From Brevibacterium permense (GTDB lineage Bacteria; Actinomycetota; Actinomycetes; Actinomycetales; Brevibacteriaceae): a stretch of 64,000 nt of DNA. Where the stretch lies: positions 1-64,000 of the forward strand of contig NZ_JABSSX010000003.1 in assembly GCF_013280495.1 (NCBI RefSeq), read 5' to 3'. Numbering within the stretch: the stretch's first letter is position 1; every line of letters starts with the position of its first letter. Below the pieces are notes generated by a model. The model had not been told where the DNA came from, made no database searches, and was given only the letters and a program-made list of their open reading frames with translations. The translations under genes and the position numbers were made by a program. Below, piece after piece: positions 1 to 9,408 of the stretch.

Positions 1-30
1 TTGGTGATCAGACAGTCCTGACGCATGGAA

Positions 31-81
31 TGGTCCCTTCAAGTTGGTTTGTGTTGATCACAGTCCAACTTTCGGGGACCA
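31..81. repeat. Imperfect inverted repeat / hairpin
   Basis: Outer arms 31-37 (TGGTCCC) and 75-81 (GGGACCA) and inner arms 41-47 (AAGTTGG) and 65-71 (CCAACTT) are perfect complements, separated by a 3-base internal loop and a 17-base apical loop. It lies upstream of the first gene and could be the terminator of a gene left of the window or a structured leader. No T-tract follows, so a simple intrinsic terminator is not established. Confidence 0.5.
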
Positions 82-86
82 CTCCA

Positions 87-123
87 GCGCGAGGTTGCTG
101 GGCCGCCGTCAGGTAGCAATTGG
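87..123. repeat. Half-copy of a dispersed 70-bp palindromic repeat
   Basis: These 37 bases match the central and right part of the perfect palindrome at 52636-52705 with a single difference (C for T at 117). The mirror-image left arm is absent here. It ends 17 bases before the TAGGCT box at 140-145 that probably serves as the -10 of the amidohydrolase gene, so the element may contribute to that promoter. Confidence 0.8.
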
Positions 124-139
124 GGAGGGGTGGGCGCGA

Positions 140-145
140 TAGGCT
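140..145 (+). promoter_or_regulatory. Putative -10 box of the amidohydrolase gene
   Basis: TAGGCT fits the actinobacterial TANNNT -10 pattern and would give a leader of about 20 bases before the ATG at 171. The same hexamer occurs upstream of manA (24460) and mtrA (46579). No convincing -35 is visible. Confidence 0.35.
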
Positions 146-170
146 GGAAATAACCGACTGGAGGATGAGA

Positions 171-968
171 ATGAAGTTCGCGCTCGCTCAGATCAACACC
201 ACCACCGAGGTGGCCGACAACCTTGAGAAGGTCCGTTCCTATTCCCGCCGGGCCGCCGCGGCAGGCGCACGGTTCGTCGTCTTCCCCGAAGCGACGATGT
301 CGGCGTTCGGATCCGGCCTGCGCACCATCGCCGAGGAGCACTCCGAGTCGTGGCGGGCCGCGCTGAGCGAGCTCGCCGCCGAGACCGGAATCACCGTCGT
401 CGTCGGCGAATTCGCGGCGACGGACGACAAGGTCATCAACCTGCTTGCCGTCTATTCCCCTGACGGCCGGCGCAGCGACTATGCGAAGATCCACCTCTAC
501 GACGCCTTCGGATTCAAAGAGTCCGACACCGTCGAGGCGGGAGAGGCGCCGGTGCTCTTCACCATCGACGGCGAGGACATCGGCCTGGCCCTGTGCTACG
601 ACATCCGGTTCCCGAAGCTCTTCGCCGAACTCAGCCGGCGGGGCGCACGCCTGACCGTCGTCGCCGCCTCCTGGGGTGCGGGACCGCGCAAGGCCGAACA
701 GTGGGAGATCCTCGCTCGCGCCCGGGCCCTAGACTCGAATATGTTCATCGCCGCCCTCGGCCAAGCCGATCCCGAAGTGACCGGCGTCCCGGTTCCGAAG
801 AAAGGGCCGACCGGGGTCGGCCACAGTCTGGTCTCCGACCCCCTCGGGAAGGTGCTGATCTCACTCGACGGTGCCGAACGACTCGAGATCGTCGAGATCG
901 ACCTCAGCGCCGCCGATACCGCAGCGGAGACGGTTCCGGTGCTCACGAACGCGAAACTCGGGTACTGA
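171..968 (+). CDS. Carbon-nitrogen hydrolase (nitrilase superfamily amidohydrolase)
   Basis: Cleaves a non-peptide C-N bond; the substrate cannot be read from the sequence. The 265-residue protein is a complete single nitrilase domain with the catalytic triad Glu40 (VFPEA), Lys106 (YAKIHLYD) and Cys142 (LCYDIRFP). The LCYDIRFP block and length fit the Nit/omega-amidase-like branch (deaminated glutathione or 2-oxoglutaramate amidases) better than true nitrilases. The ATG at 171 is preferred because GGAGG at 160-164 sits six bases upstream; an upstream TTG frame and an ATG at 165 have poorer spacing. A TetR gene follows 60 bases downstream on the same strand. Cytosolic; no signal peptide. Confidence 0.85.
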   Translation: MKFALAQINTTTEVADNLEKVRSYSRRAAAAGARFVVFPEATMSAFGSGLRTIAEEHSESWRAALSELAAETGITVVVGEFAATDDKVINLLAVYSPDGRRSDYAKIHLYDAFGFKESDTVEAGEAPVLFTIDGEDIGLALCYDIRFPKLFAELSRRGARLTVVAASWGAGPRKAEQWEILARARALDSNMFIAALGQADPEVTGVPVPKKGPTGVGHSLVSDPLGKVLISLDGAERLEIVEIDLSAADTAAETVPVLTNAKLGY

Positions 969-1028
969 GCTCGAGGCGGGCGCTCAGCGCATTTCCGGTG
1001 AAAATGCAGCGACTGCAATACTGTTCTC

Positions 1029-1724
1029 ATGAGTTCTGGTTCAGAGGTCCAAGCGTCACCGCCGGTCGAGGGACTGCGCGAACGCAAGAAGCGTGAGCGC
1101 GGGCAGGCTCTTCGCCGTGCCGCCATCGACCTGGCCCTGGAGAAGGGCTATCACGACGTCACTGTCGAAGACATCTGTGAGCGCTGCGGAGTCTCCCGAC
1201 GGACCTTCTTCAACTATTACTCATCGAAGGACGAGGCGCTGCTCGGTCGCGCGGACACCGTCTTCGACGAAGAGGACCAACCGGCCATCGAGGAATTCGA
1301 AGCCGGGGGACCCCATGGGCGCCTCGTCGCCGACCTCGAACACCTGCTCGCATTCATCGTCGCCACTCGGATGGAGAAGCGCGATGATATGCACCAGTAC
1401 CATCTCATGCTGAAAAAGGACCCGTCGCTGTTACCGCTGCAGATGTCGCGGATGGGCAACAACGAACGGCTCTTCCGGCAGATCATCCAACGCCGACTCG
1501 ACGGGACCTCCTCGGCGCCGGTGGACGTCATGGGGGCGCACTCCGGTGACTATGCCGACGACGATATCGAAGTCTCCCCGCGAGCCGAAGCCGTCGCCGC
1601 CTTGGCGATGATGGCGCTCAAGGCGACATTCACCCGGATGCGACGAGTCGACGGAGATCCGGGACCAGTGATCGACAGACTCTTCGACGAACTGCGTGCG
1701 CTCTTCCGCGAAGAAGCCGACTAG
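1029..1724 (+). CDS. TetR-family transcriptional regulator
   Basis: DNA-binding regulator of 231 residues. An N-terminal helix-turn-helix lies at about residues 17-65, with the typical TetR signature (alanine-rich first helix, VTVEDICERCGVSRRTFFNYY, then SSKDEALL). The remainder is a divergent ligand-binding domain with an acidic stretch near residues 165-185, so the ligand is unknown. TACTGT at 1019-1024 lies just upstream of the ATG, and no Shine-Dalgarno is evident. It follows the amidohydrolase gene and converges on accE. It may act on neighbours, but no operator was identified. Confidence 0.85.
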   Translation: MSSGSEVQASPPVEGLRERKKRERGQALRRAAIDLALEKGYHDVTVEDICERCGVSRRTFFNYYSSKDEALLGRADTVFDEEDQPAIEEFEAGGPHGRLVADLEHLLAFIVATRMEKRDDMHQYHLMLKKDPSLLPLQMSRMGNNERLFRQIIQRRLDGTSSAPVDVMGAHSGDYADDDIEVSPRAEAVAALAMMALKATFTRMRRVDGDPGPVIDRLFDELRALFREEAD

Positions 1725-1861
1725 AGAAACAGCAGACGAGAACAGAGGACCGTCGGTCGCCGCTGTCGCTTGAGGCGACGGCGGGCACGGGAGACGCGAC
1801 CCCAGTAGGGTAGACCCGACCACAGTACGGGAGTCCGTCGAGGGCCGGGGCCGGCGGGGCC

Positions 1862-2242
1862 TCAGCGACCCAGGTGCTGGTCCCAGGTCTGGGGGAGGCG
1901 CTTGCGCACATTGCGTCGTGGAGCCCGGAAACCCGCTCGATCGCCCTTGCGGGTTTCGGACTCGGCCTCCGCACTGGCCTGCTGGGCCGCATAGGCGATC
2001 GCCACCTGACGGATCGCCACGACCGCGGCCACAGCCGCCGCGCTGGCCATCTCGTCGCTGATCGGTTCGCCGTCATCGGCGCGCACCTGTGAGCGTCCCT
2101 CCACGGAGGGCGCCCGCAGCGCCCCGTCTGAGGCTGTGGCCCCGCCCTCCTCGGCGGCCGCGCCCTCGCCGGGGACGGTCACCTCGGCGTCCACTTCGCC
2201 GGGCAGGTTCGCCTCGGCGTCGGTCTGCAGATCATCGCTCAT
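1862..2242 (-). CDS. accE: Acyl-CoA carboxylase epsilon subunit (AccE-like)
   Basis: Small accessory subunit thought to stabilise actinobacterial acyl-CoA carboxylase complexes. The 126-residue protein has an acidic low-complexity N-terminus (residues 1-60), an alanine-rich helix ([17 protein letters not shown], about 61-77) and a basic C-terminus ending in TWDQHLGR. AccE proteins are very variable; the call rests on size, the helical segment, the basic tail and position. The start codon overlaps the accD stop (ATGA), so the two are probably translationally coupled. In M. tuberculosis accE5 likewise neighbours accD5 and birA. Confidence 0.75.
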   Translation of the reverse strand: MSDDLQTDAEANLPGEVDAEVTVPGEGAAAEEGGATASDGALRAPSVEGRSQVRADDGEPISDEMASAAAVAAVVAIRQVAIAYAAQQASAEAESETRKGDRAGFRAPRRNVRKRLPQTWDQHLGR

Positions 2243-3819
2243 AGGGGGATGTTACCGTGCTTGCGCGCGGGAGCGTCGACGTGCTTGTTCTTCAGCGCAC
2301 GCAGCGAACGCACGATCCGGCTGCGAGTCTCGCTCGGCTTGATGACGGCGTCGATGTAGCCTTCCTCGGCGGCCAGGTACGGGTTGAGCAGCGCATCCTC
2401 GTAGTCCTGGATGAGTTCGGCACGCGCCGCTTCGACGTCCTCTCCGGCCTCTTCGACGGCCTTGAGCTTACGGCGATAGACGATGTTCGCCGCACCCTGG
2501 GCACCCATGACCGCGATCTGCGCGCTCGGCCAGGCGAGATTGATATCGGCACCGAGCTGCTTCGACCCCATCACGCAGTACGCGCCGCCGTAGGCCTTGC
2601 GGGTGATGAGGGTGACGAGCGGAACTGTGGCCTCGCCGTAGGCGTAGATGAGCTTGGCGCCGCGGCGGATGATGCCGCCGTACTCCTGGTCGGTGCCCGG
2701 CAGGAACCCGGGCACATCGACGAAGGTGAGGATCGGCAGGTTGAAGGCATCGCAGAGGCGCACGAAGCGTGCGGCCTTCTCCGAGGCGTCGATGTCGAGG
2801 GTGCCGGCCAGCTGCATGGGCTGGTTGGCGATGACGCCGACGCTCACCCCTTCGACGCGGCCGAAGCCGGTGACGACGTTCGGAGCGAAGAGCTCGGAGA
2901 CCTGCAGGAAATCGCCGTCGTCGAGGATCGTGGTGACGACGTCGAGGATGTCGTAGGGCTGCGAAGGCGAATCCGGCATGAGCGTATCCAGCGCCTCGTC
3001 CTCGGGAGTCACCGACAGATCGGACTCGAACTCGTCGGCATCTGCTGGGTCGAGGTTGTTCTGCGGCAGGAACGAGAGCAGATCGCGCACATAGTTGAGC
3101 GCATCGTCCTCATCCGAGGCCAGGTAGTGGGCGTTTCCGGACACGGTGTTGTTCGTCCGTCCGCCGCCGAGCTCCTCATGGCCGACGGACTCTCCCGTGA
3201 CGGTCTTGATGACGTCGGGGCCGGTGATGTACATGTGGCTGATCTGATCGACCATGATCGTGACGTCGGTCAGTGCGGGGGAGTACACGGCGCCGCCGGC
3301 CGAGGGCCCCATGATGAGCGAGATCTGGGGGATCACTCCGGACGAGGCGACATTGAGGCGGAAGATCTCGGCGAACAGTGCAATCGATCCGACGCCTTCC
3401 TGGATCCGGGCACCTCCCGAGTCGTTGATGCCGATGATCGGGCAGCCGAGTTTGAGAGCGAGCTTCTGCACCTTGACGATCTTGCGGCCGTTGGCTTCGG
3501 CGAGGGATCCGCCGAGGACGGTGAAGTCATGAGCGAAGACCGCGACGGTCTTGCCTTCGATCGTGCCCAATCCGCAGACGACTCCGTCACCGTCGGGGCG
3601 GTTGTCCTGCATCCCGAACTGGTGATTGTGATGGCGGGCGAATTCGTCGATCTCCTGGAAGGAGTCGGCGTCGAGGAGAGCGTCGATGCGTTCACGTGCG
3701 GTCTGTTTGCCGCGCTTGTGCTGGTTGTCCACCGAGCGCTGATTGCCCGTGTGGGCTGCTTCTCGGCGCTGGGTGAATGCGTCGATGCGCTCGGCTGTGG
3801 TCCGTGGGGTATCCGTCAT
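2239..3819 (-). CDS. accD: Acyl-CoA carboxylase carboxyltransferase (beta) subunit
   Basis: Transfers CO2 from carboxybiotin to acetyl- or propionyl-CoA, making malonyl- or methylmalonyl-CoA for lipid synthesis. The 526-residue protein has the full two-lobe crotonase-like fold. The N-lobe holds [26 protein letters not shown] and [14 protein letters not shown]; the C-lobe holds [14 protein letters not shown] and [18 protein letters not shown]. Length and motifs match AccD5/PccB proteins. The ATG at 3819 was chosen because the family begins near here; an upstream in-frame GTG would add 16 atypical residues. It is divergent from birA, whose product biotinylates the partner alpha subunit, and it overlaps accE. 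No biotin-carboxylase alpha subunit is in the window. Confidence 0.95.
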   Translation of the reverse strand: MTDTPRTTAERIDAFTQRREAAHTGNQRSVDNQHKRGKQTARERIDALLDADSFQEIDEFARHHNHQFGMQDNRPDGDGVVCGLGTIEGKTVAVFAHDFTVLGGSLAEANGRKIVKVQKLALKLGCPIIGINDSGGARIQEGVGSIALFAEIFRLNVASSGVIPQISLIMGPSAGGAVYSPALTDVTIMVDQISHMYITGPDVIKTVTGESVGHEELGGGRTNNTVSGNAHYLASDEDDALNYVRDLLSFLPQNNLDPADADEFESDLSVTPEDEALDTLMPDSPSQPYDILDVVTTILDDGDFLQVSELFAPNVVTGFGRVEGVSVGVIANQPMQLAGTLDIDASEKAARFVRLCDAFNLPILTFVDVPGFLPGTDQEYGGIIRRGAKLIYAYGEATVPLVTLITRKAYGGAYCVMGSKQLGADINLAWPSAQIAVMGAQGAANIVYRRKLKAVEEAGEDVEAARAELIQDYEDALLNPYLAAEEGYIDAVIKPSETRSRIVRSLRALKNKHVDAPARKHGNIPL

Positions 3820-3874
3820 GTCTCCACAATAACGATGACGTGAGACTTCGTTGTGCACTCTCACCAAAAGAATC

Positions 3875-3880
3875 TAGAGT
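3875..3880 (+). promoter_or_regulatory. Putative -10 box of birA (leaderless)
   Basis: TAGAGT ends six bases before the GTG start of birA and there is no good Shine-Dalgarno, which is the arrangement expected for a leaderless transcript. It lies in the 67-base divergent region shared with accD. Confidence 0.45.
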
Positions 3881-3886
3881 GGGCTG

Positions 3887-4759
3887 GTGAACAGCCAACA
3901 CAATTCCGTCCTCGTCGACGTCGACTCCGTGCGCCGCACCGCTGCGGACCGAGGTCTCTCGCTCCCGCCGCTGATCTGGGACGATAGCTGCACGTCGACG
4001 AATGACGAACTTGCGCGAGTGGTCCGAGAAGGAGCCGACGCCGGTTCACCCGTGGCCGAATTCACCATCCGCGGCACCGACTTCCAGAACGCCGGACACG
4101 GCCGACTGGGCCGGACCTGGACGGTGCCCGCCCGCCGGTCGCTGACGTGGTCGATTCTGCTCACACCCCCGGCCGGGTTCTCCCAATGGGGGTGGATCCC
4201 GCTCATTGCCGGTGAGGCCGTGCACTCCGCCGTCACCGAGGCGGGGGTGCCGGCCGCGATCAAATGGCCCAACGATGTGCTCACCGCCGAGGGCAGGAAG
4301 CTGTGCGGGATCCTCGCACGCGTCGAACCCCTGGCCGGCGGACCGCAGATCGTGTTGGGGATGGGGCTGAACACCCGGTTGGAGCCTGCTGATCTGCCGC
4401 GCGAAGACGCGAGTTCGCTGGCGATCGAAACCGGAGTCGACGGTTCAGAAATTGATCATGAAGCATTGTTAGTCTCGATTCTCGGCACACTGATCCCCTG
4501 CTACAGAGAGCTGATCGACTATGGAGACGAGGATTTCCGTGACAGCCGCACAGCGCGGAGAGTGCGTGATCATATGGTGACGCTCGGGTCGCGGGTCCGG
4601 GTGGAGAAGCCCGACGGTTCCGACATCATCGGCACCGCCACGGGGCTGGACGCAGGAGCCGACCTCATCATCGACGATCAGGTGTGCTTAAGCGCCGGAG
4701 ACGTCCACCATCTGCGTCCGGCCGCGGCCCCGACCGCTGCGGAGAGGAGCGAAGACTGA
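3887..4759 (+). CDS. birA: Biotin--[acetyl-CoA-carboxylase] ligase
   Basis: Activates biotin to biotinyl-AMP and attaches it to the lysine of the carboxylase biotin-carrier domain. The 290-residue protein has the catalytic biotin ligase domain: the adenylate-binding loop GHGRLGRTW at residues 70-78, and KWPNDV from Lys126 with KLCGIL soon after. A small C-terminal SH3-like domain follows (GSRVRVEKPDG...). There is no N-terminal helix-turn-helix, so this is a monofunctional ligase rather than an E. coli-type repressor. It is divergent from accD, matching its role, and its stop codon overlaps the cyclase start (TGATG). Confidence 0.93.
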   Translation: MNSQHNSVLVDVDSVRRTAADRGLSLPPLIWDDSCTSTNDELARVVREGADAGSPVAEFTIRGTDFQNAGHGRLGRTWTVPARRSLTWSILLTPPAGFSQWGWIPLIAGEAVHSAVTEAGVPAAIKWPNDVLTAEGRKLCGILARVEPLAGGPQIVLGMGLNTRLEPADLPREDASSLAIETGVDGSEIDHEALLVSILGTLIPCYRELIDYGDEDFRDSRTARRVRDHMVTLGSRVRVEKPDGSDIIGTATGLDAGADLIIDDQVCLSAGDVHHLRPAAAPTAAERSED

Positions 4760-6489
4760 TGGCGGTTTCGGACTTCACCGCCGGATTCGACATCGTCGAA
4801 CCGGAAGGTGTGGGCACACCCGAGGCGGCGGACGCCGACGGCTCCTCCACGAAGGGCCACCAGTCCGACGACAGAACTCAATCGGACGGTGAAACACCGC
4901 AGACCGGTCGTGATCCGCAGACGGCTGCCCAGGCCCAGGCCGATCCAGGCTCTCAGAAGCGTGCAGCGAATAGTGATGCGGCGAATCGCACGGGTCCCGA
5001 CGCTGCGATGAGGGCAGTTCCGGAGGGGGAGGATGAGACGCGATCCCGCGCCGAGGCGGACGTCCGTTCCGCTGACACCGTCGCTGTCGAGGACGGCGAG
5101 GACGTCGAGGCGAACGCACACGACCAGTTCGGTGACGGCGGAGTCATCAGCGATGTCGGTGATGACGACGAACCTGTCGGCGGCCTGACCGGATCCGCTC
5201 CTCAGGCAGGAGAGGTCGGCGACGAGCTTGCCGACGAATTGACCGCTGATTCGGACACAGCCACCACGGACGTGGGGGCCGCCGACGCCGACTCGGACAT
5301 CGACGTCGATGAGGACTTCTTCAGCGGACTGCGTGAGGATCCGCGCACCACAGCGCTGTCGATCATCGACGAGGACGACGCCGACGGAGCTCTCGACGCG
5401 GACGGCCCCGACTTCGACGACACGATCTATGAGACCCGAACCGCGGCCGAACGACTCGAAGAGATCCTGCTCGACGGCAAGCGCGTCCTCGACCGACGGG
5501 AGGCCGCGAAACTCGGCGGGATCTCCACGGTCTCGGCCCGGAAGATGTGGCGGGCCCTCGGCATGTCCCAGGCGAAGCCGACGGATAAGGCCTACACCGT
5601 CAGCGATGCGCACGCCCTGCGGATCTGGGCCAAGCCCGTCGCCGACGGACTCATCGACCAGACGACCGCGCTGTCCCTGGCTCGGGCGATCGGCCAGACG
5701 ACGGACCGCCTCGTCGTCTGGCAGATGGAGACCCTTGTCGAATTCCTCACCGAGGAGAAGGGGCTGACCGATCCGGAAGCACGCCGGGATGCCCTGGCCG
5801 TCGTCGAAGAGATGATCGACCCGCTGCAGAAGATGCTCACCTACTCCTGGCGGCGAAACCTCGCCGACGTCATGGGCCGTCTCAACGTCAACGTCTCAGA
5901 CGGGCTGGCCATGGACAACCGGCAGGGCTGGTACGACTCCTCGATGCCTTTGGCCCGTGCCGTCGGATTCATCGACCTCGTCTCGTTCACCCGCCTGTCG
6001 CAGAAGATGGAGCCGCGGCAGCTGGCGGACATGGTTCAGGAGTTCCAGGGCATGGCCTACAACATCGTCGCCACCGGAGGCGGACGGGTCATCAAGACCG
6101 TCGGCGATGAAGTGTTCTTCGCCGCCTCGACACCGCTGGCCGGCGCCGAGATCGCCATGACACTGATGGAGCGCGTGACCGCAGCCGAGGACCTGCCCCA
6201 GGCGCGCGTCGGCTTCGTCTGGGGCCGGGTGCTCTCTCGCCTCGGCGATATCTTCGGCTCCAGCGTCAACCTCGCCGCCCGCCTGACAGCAGTAGCCGAT
6301 CCCGGGACGATCTTCACCGACGAGGAGACCGCGCGAGTGCTCTCGGCATCGGACGACTACGTCTTCGAACCGCGCGATTCGATTTCGCTGCACGGACTCG
6401 GCGAGACCGCCATCGGCGAGATGAAGCGCGGCACCGCAGCCAAGATGCGCCTCGACCTCGACGACGATCCTGAGAACTCAGACCAGTGA
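4759..6489 (+). CDS. Class III adenylate cyclase with Rv1264-type regulatory domain
   Basis: Makes cAMP from ATP. The 576-residue protein starts with about 220 acidic, probably disordered residues rich in Asp, Glu and Ala. An alpha-helical regulatory domain (about 222-390) follows, like that of the pH-responsive mycobacterial Rv1264 cyclase, and then a cyclase domain (about 400-570). Key residues are visible: metal ligands Asp406 (FIDLVSFT) and Asp450 (GDEVFF), adenine-selecting Lys446 and Asp497, and transition-state Asn504 and Arg508 (NLAAR). The ATG overlaps the birA stop. The birA-cyclase pairing also occurs in Streptomyces. Cytosolic; no membrane segment. The acidic extension is not part of Rv1264. 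Confidence 0.9.
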   Translation: MAVSDFTAGFDIVEPEGVGTPEAADADGSSTKGHQSDDRTQSDGETPQTGRDPQTAAQAQADPGSQKRAANSDAANRTGPDAAMRAVPEGEDETRSRAEADVRSADTVAVEDGEDVEANAHDQFGDGGVISDVGDDDEPVGGLTGSAPQAGEVGDELADELTADSDTATTDVGAADADSDIDVDEDFFSGLREDPRTTALSIIDEDDADGALDADGPDFDDTIYETRTAAERLEEILLDGKRVLDRREAAKLGGISTVSARKMWRALGMSQAKPTDKAYTVSDAHALRIWAKPVADGLIDQTTALSLARAIGQTTDRLVVWQMETLVEFLTEEKGLTDPEARRDALAVVEEMIDPLQKMLTYSWRRNLADVMGRLNVNVSDGLAMDNRQGWYDSSMPLARAVGFIDLVSFTRLSQKMEPRQLADMVQEFQGMAYNIVATGGGRVIKTVGDEVFFAASTPLAGAEIAMTLMERVTAAEDLPQARVGFVWGRVLSRLGDIFGSSVNLAARLTAVADPGTIFTDEETARVLSASDDYVFEPRDSISLHGLGETAIGEMKRGTAAKMRLDLDDDPENSDQ

Positions 6490-6530
6490 GCGGCTGCAGC
6501 GGCCGCTGACAGCACAGGCGGCAGACAGCA

Positions 6531-6560
6531 GAGCCCAGCACCGAGGTGCTGGGCTCATTT
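6531..6560 (+). terminator. Intrinsic terminator after the adenylate cyclase gene
   Basis: An 11-bp perfect stem (6531-6541 GAGCCCAGCAC with 6546-6556 GTGCTGGGCTC) closes a CGAG tetraloop and is followed by ATTT. It lies between two convergent genes and may also stop parC transcription. Confidence 0.75.
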
Positions 6561-6622
6561 GCTGAAACGGCCGACGGCCGAGCGGTTCGCCAGAGCAGGC
6601 TCCCGTCAGGGCCGGTCCGAGC

Positions 6623-9385
6623 TCAGAACAGGGCGGAGTCGTCGTCCTCGTCGTCCTCGTCATGGGAGACGATCACGGCGCCTTCGGTGTCGAACTTCGA
6701 CCGCGCGATCTCGTCCTTGGCCTCGTCGAGGTCGAGATCGAGCTCATCGAAACTGGTCGCCAGTCTCTGCTGTCCCCGCTGCTTCTGGCCCGCGGATCGC
6801 TTTCCTGCGGACTTGGGCTTCTCTTCGCCGGTGCCGGACGCAGAATCAGCGTCAGCTTCGGTGTCGTCTGAAGCCTCAGCCGATTCGTCATCGCCGGCCT
6901 CCGGTGACTGGTCGTGGGATTCGGCGCCGCCGAGGCGGGGCAGGGTGCCGATGACATCGATCTTCGACTCCAACGGCGATCCCGTCCCGTCGCGACGGGA
7001 CAGCTCGGCCGGAAGCGTGCGTGCACCGCCGGCGGTGGCAGCAGCCTGCGGAGAGTCGCCGACCCAGGCCAGCGACAGTTCGGTCTCCCCCTTGAGGAAC
7101 TTGTGGGCGCGCACCCCGGAGGTGGCTCGCCCTTTGGTCGGGAACTCGGAGAATTCGCTGACCTTGATCGACGACGATGGGGCGCCGTAGAAGTTCTCGC
7201 CGCTGGCGATCGTGACGACCGCGAAGCTGCCGAGCTCGGCGTCCGCGGCACCGTCCTCGTCGGTCTTCGCCGCCTTCGGAGTCATTCCGAAGAAGATCAC
7301 CTTCGCGTCGGCGGCCACCTTGATTCCGGCCACGCCCGAGGCGTTCCAGCCCTGTGCACGCAGACCGGAGGCGTCGAAGGCGAGCAGCTGCGCGTTCGAG
7401 GTCACGAATACGGAGAGGGAGTCGTCGATGTCCTCGGGTTGGGCGACCCCGACGACTGAGTCCTTGCCCTTGAGGGTGATGGCTTCCCACTCGTTCTTGT
7501 TCGGCCGACCGGCCACCGATACGCGTTTGACGACGCCGTCGGCGGTGCCGAGGACGAATTCCCGGTCGAGGTCGATCAGACCGATGATCTTCTCGTTCTT
7601 CTCCAGCGCCGCATATTCGGCGATCTTCACACCGCCGGCGACATTGGGTCGTGCCGCGGCCGGCGGCAGGGCAGGCAGATCGACGACGTCGACCATGTGC
7701 AGGCGACCGGTGGTGGTGATGGCGCCGACCTTGCCCTGAGTGGTGGTGACGATCTCCGAGACCAGCGCATCATGGCTGGAGCGGCGACCCTCACGTGCCA
7801 GCGGAGCGGCATCCGAGGTGCGCGCAATGCGTCCGGAGGTCGACAGCAGCACCCGGCAGGGAGAATCGGCGATCTTGAGGTTCGTCGGAGCCTTCTTGCC
7901 TTTGGCCGTCAGCTCCTTCATCGAGCCTTCGATGAGGACGGTGCGTCGCGGAGAGCCGATGACCTCGGCCGTGGACTCCAGTTCCGAGGCGACGAGTTCC
8001 CGCAGCTTCGCCTCATCGGCGAGCAGTGATTCGAGGTAGTCGATCGTCTTCCTCAGCTCGTCGCGTTCGGCTTCGAGTTCGAGACGCGAGAACTTCGTGA
8101 GCCGACGCAGCTGCAGATCGAGGATGTAGGTCGCCTGCAGCTCGGAGAGCTCGAAGACGTCCATCAGGCGGGTGCGGGCCGTGGCCGCGTCGTCCGAGGA
8201 ACGGATGAGCTGGATGACTTCATCGATGTCGAGGATCGCAATGAGCAGACCTTCGACGAGGTGGAGCCGATCCTTGGCCTTGCGCAGCTGGAAGACCGTG
8301 CGCCTGCGCACCACGTCGATGCGATGGGAGAGGTAGACCATGAGCAGCTCGCGCAGTCCCAAGGTCCGCGGCTGCCCCTCGACGAGGCAGACGTTGTTGA
8401 TGCTGAACGATTCCTCGAGGGGGGTCTGGCGGTAGAGCTCGGCCAGCACGGCCTCGGGGTTGAAGCCGTTCTTCACACCGATGACCAGACGCATGCCGTT
8501 CTTGCGATCCGAATAGTCATCGATCGAGGCGATTCCGGACAGCTTCTTCGCCCCGACCGCGTCCTTGACCTTCGACACGACCTTCTCCGGTCCCACGAGG
8601 TAGGGCAGCTCGGTGACGACGATTCCCTTGCGGCGGGCACTGATGTTCTCGATGGACACAGTGGCTCGGGTGCGGAACGTGCCGCGACCGATCTCATAGG
8701 CCTCGCGCACTCCGTCGAGACCGATGATCCGCCCGCCGGTGGGCAGATCCGGGCCGGGGATGAAGCGCATGAGCTCCGAGAGTCCGGCTTCCGGATTGCG
8801 GATGAGGTGGGCGCAGGCGGCGATGACTTCGCCGGGATTGTGCGGGGCCATGTTCGTGGCCATGCCGACGGCGATGCCCGACGCGCCGTTGATGAGCAGA
8901 TTCGGGAAGGCACTGGGCAGGACCTCGGGCTGAGTGAGCGTGTTGTCGTAGTTCGGCACGAAGTCGACGACGTCTTCGTCGAGCCCGGCAATCATGTGCA
9001 TCGACGCGGTCGTCAGTCGAGCCTCGGTGTAGCGCGGGGCAGCGGGACCATCGTCGAGGGAGCCGAAGTTGCCGTGGCCGTCGACCAGGGGCACACGCAT
9101 GATGAAGCCCTGACTGAGGCGCACGAGGGCGTCATAGATCGCGGTGTCGCCGTGCGGGTGGAGCTTGCCCATGACATCGCCGACGATGCGCGAGGACTTC
9201 ACGTGTCCGCGGTCGGGGCGCAGCCCCATATCGCCCATCTGGTAGACGATGCGACGCTGGACGGGTTTGAGGCCGTCCCTGGCATCGGGCAGTGCGCGGG
9301 AGTGGATGACCGAGACCGCATATTCGAGGAACGAACTCTCCATCTCTGAGGAGACGTCGACTTCGATGACTCTGCCTTCGGGCAT
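6623..9385 (-). CDS. parC: DNA topoisomerase IV subunit A (ParC/GyrA family)
   Basis: Breakage-reunion subunit of a type IIA topoisomerase that decatenates chromosomes. The 920-residue protein contains the winged-helix/tower core with catalytic Tyr119 (AAPRYTE), the quinolone-region HPHGDTAIYDALVRL, and a C-terminal domain of beta-pinwheel repeats. An acidic tail ending in a run of Asp/Glu (DDEDDEDDDSALF-type) follows. The ATG at 9385 has AGGAG five bases upstream. No GyrA-box QRRGGKG-like sequence is apparent and no gyrB neighbours it, which favours topoisomerase IV over gyrase; the parE partner is not in this window. Confidence 0.85.
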   Translation of the reverse strand: MPEGRVIEVDVSSEMESSFLEYAVSVIHSRALPDARDGLKPVQRRIVYQMGDMGLRPDRGHVKSSRIVGDVMGKLHPHGDTAIYDALVRLSQGFIMRVPLVDGHGNFGSLDDGPAAPRYTEARLTTASMHMIAGLDEDVVDFVPNYDNTLTQPEVLPSAFPNLLINGASGIAVGMATNMAPHNPGEVIAACAHLIRNPEAGLSELMRFIPGPDLPTGGRIIGLDGVREAYEIGRGTFRTRATVSIENISARRKGIVVTELPYLVGPEKVVSKVKDAVGAKKLSGIASIDDYSDRKNGMRLVIGVKNGFNPEAVLAELYRQTPLEESFSINNVCLVEGQPRTLGLRELLMVYLSHRIDVVRRRTVFQLRKAKDRLHLVEGLLIAILDIDEVIQLIRSSDDAATARTRLMDVFELSELQATYILDLQLRRLTKFSRLELEAERDELRKTIDYLESLLADEAKLRELVASELESTAEVIGSPRRTVLIEGSMKELTAKGKKAPTNLKIADSPCRVLLSTSGRIARTSDAAPLAREGRRSSHDALVSEIVTTTQGKVGAITTTGRLHMVDVVDLPALPPAAARPNVAGGVKIAEYAALEKNEKIIGLIDLDREFVLGTADGVVKRVSVAGRPNKNEWEAITLKGKDSVVGVAQPEDIDDSLSVFVTSNAQLLAFDASGLRAQGWNASGVAGIKVAADAKVIFFGMTPKAAKTDEDGAADAELGSFAVVTIASGENFYGAPSSSIKVSEFSEFPTKGRATSGVRAHKFLKGETELSLAWVGDSPQAAATAGGARTLPAELSRRDGTGSPLESKIDVIGTLPRLGGAESHDQSPEAGDDESAEASDDTEADADSASGTGEEKPKSAGKRSAGQKQRGQQRLATSFDELDLDLDEAKDEIARSKFDTEGAVIVSHDEDDEDDDSALF

Positions 9386-9408
9386 GGAACTCCTTTGACG
9401 CACGAACT

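Noticed and set aside
1750-1790. Terminator after the first TetR gene
   Set aside because: A GCCG..TCGC/GCGACGGC pairing exists but needs a bulge and is not followed by T residues, so it was not listed as a feature.
2257-3843. Long open frame (over 500 codons) antisense to accD
   Set aside because: It mirrors the codon structure of accD; high GC in third positions keeps the opposite frame open. The product has no recognisable motif, while accD is unmistakable. The same applies to long antisense frames opposite purK/purE, the secreted hydrolase, and the 30277 membrane gene.
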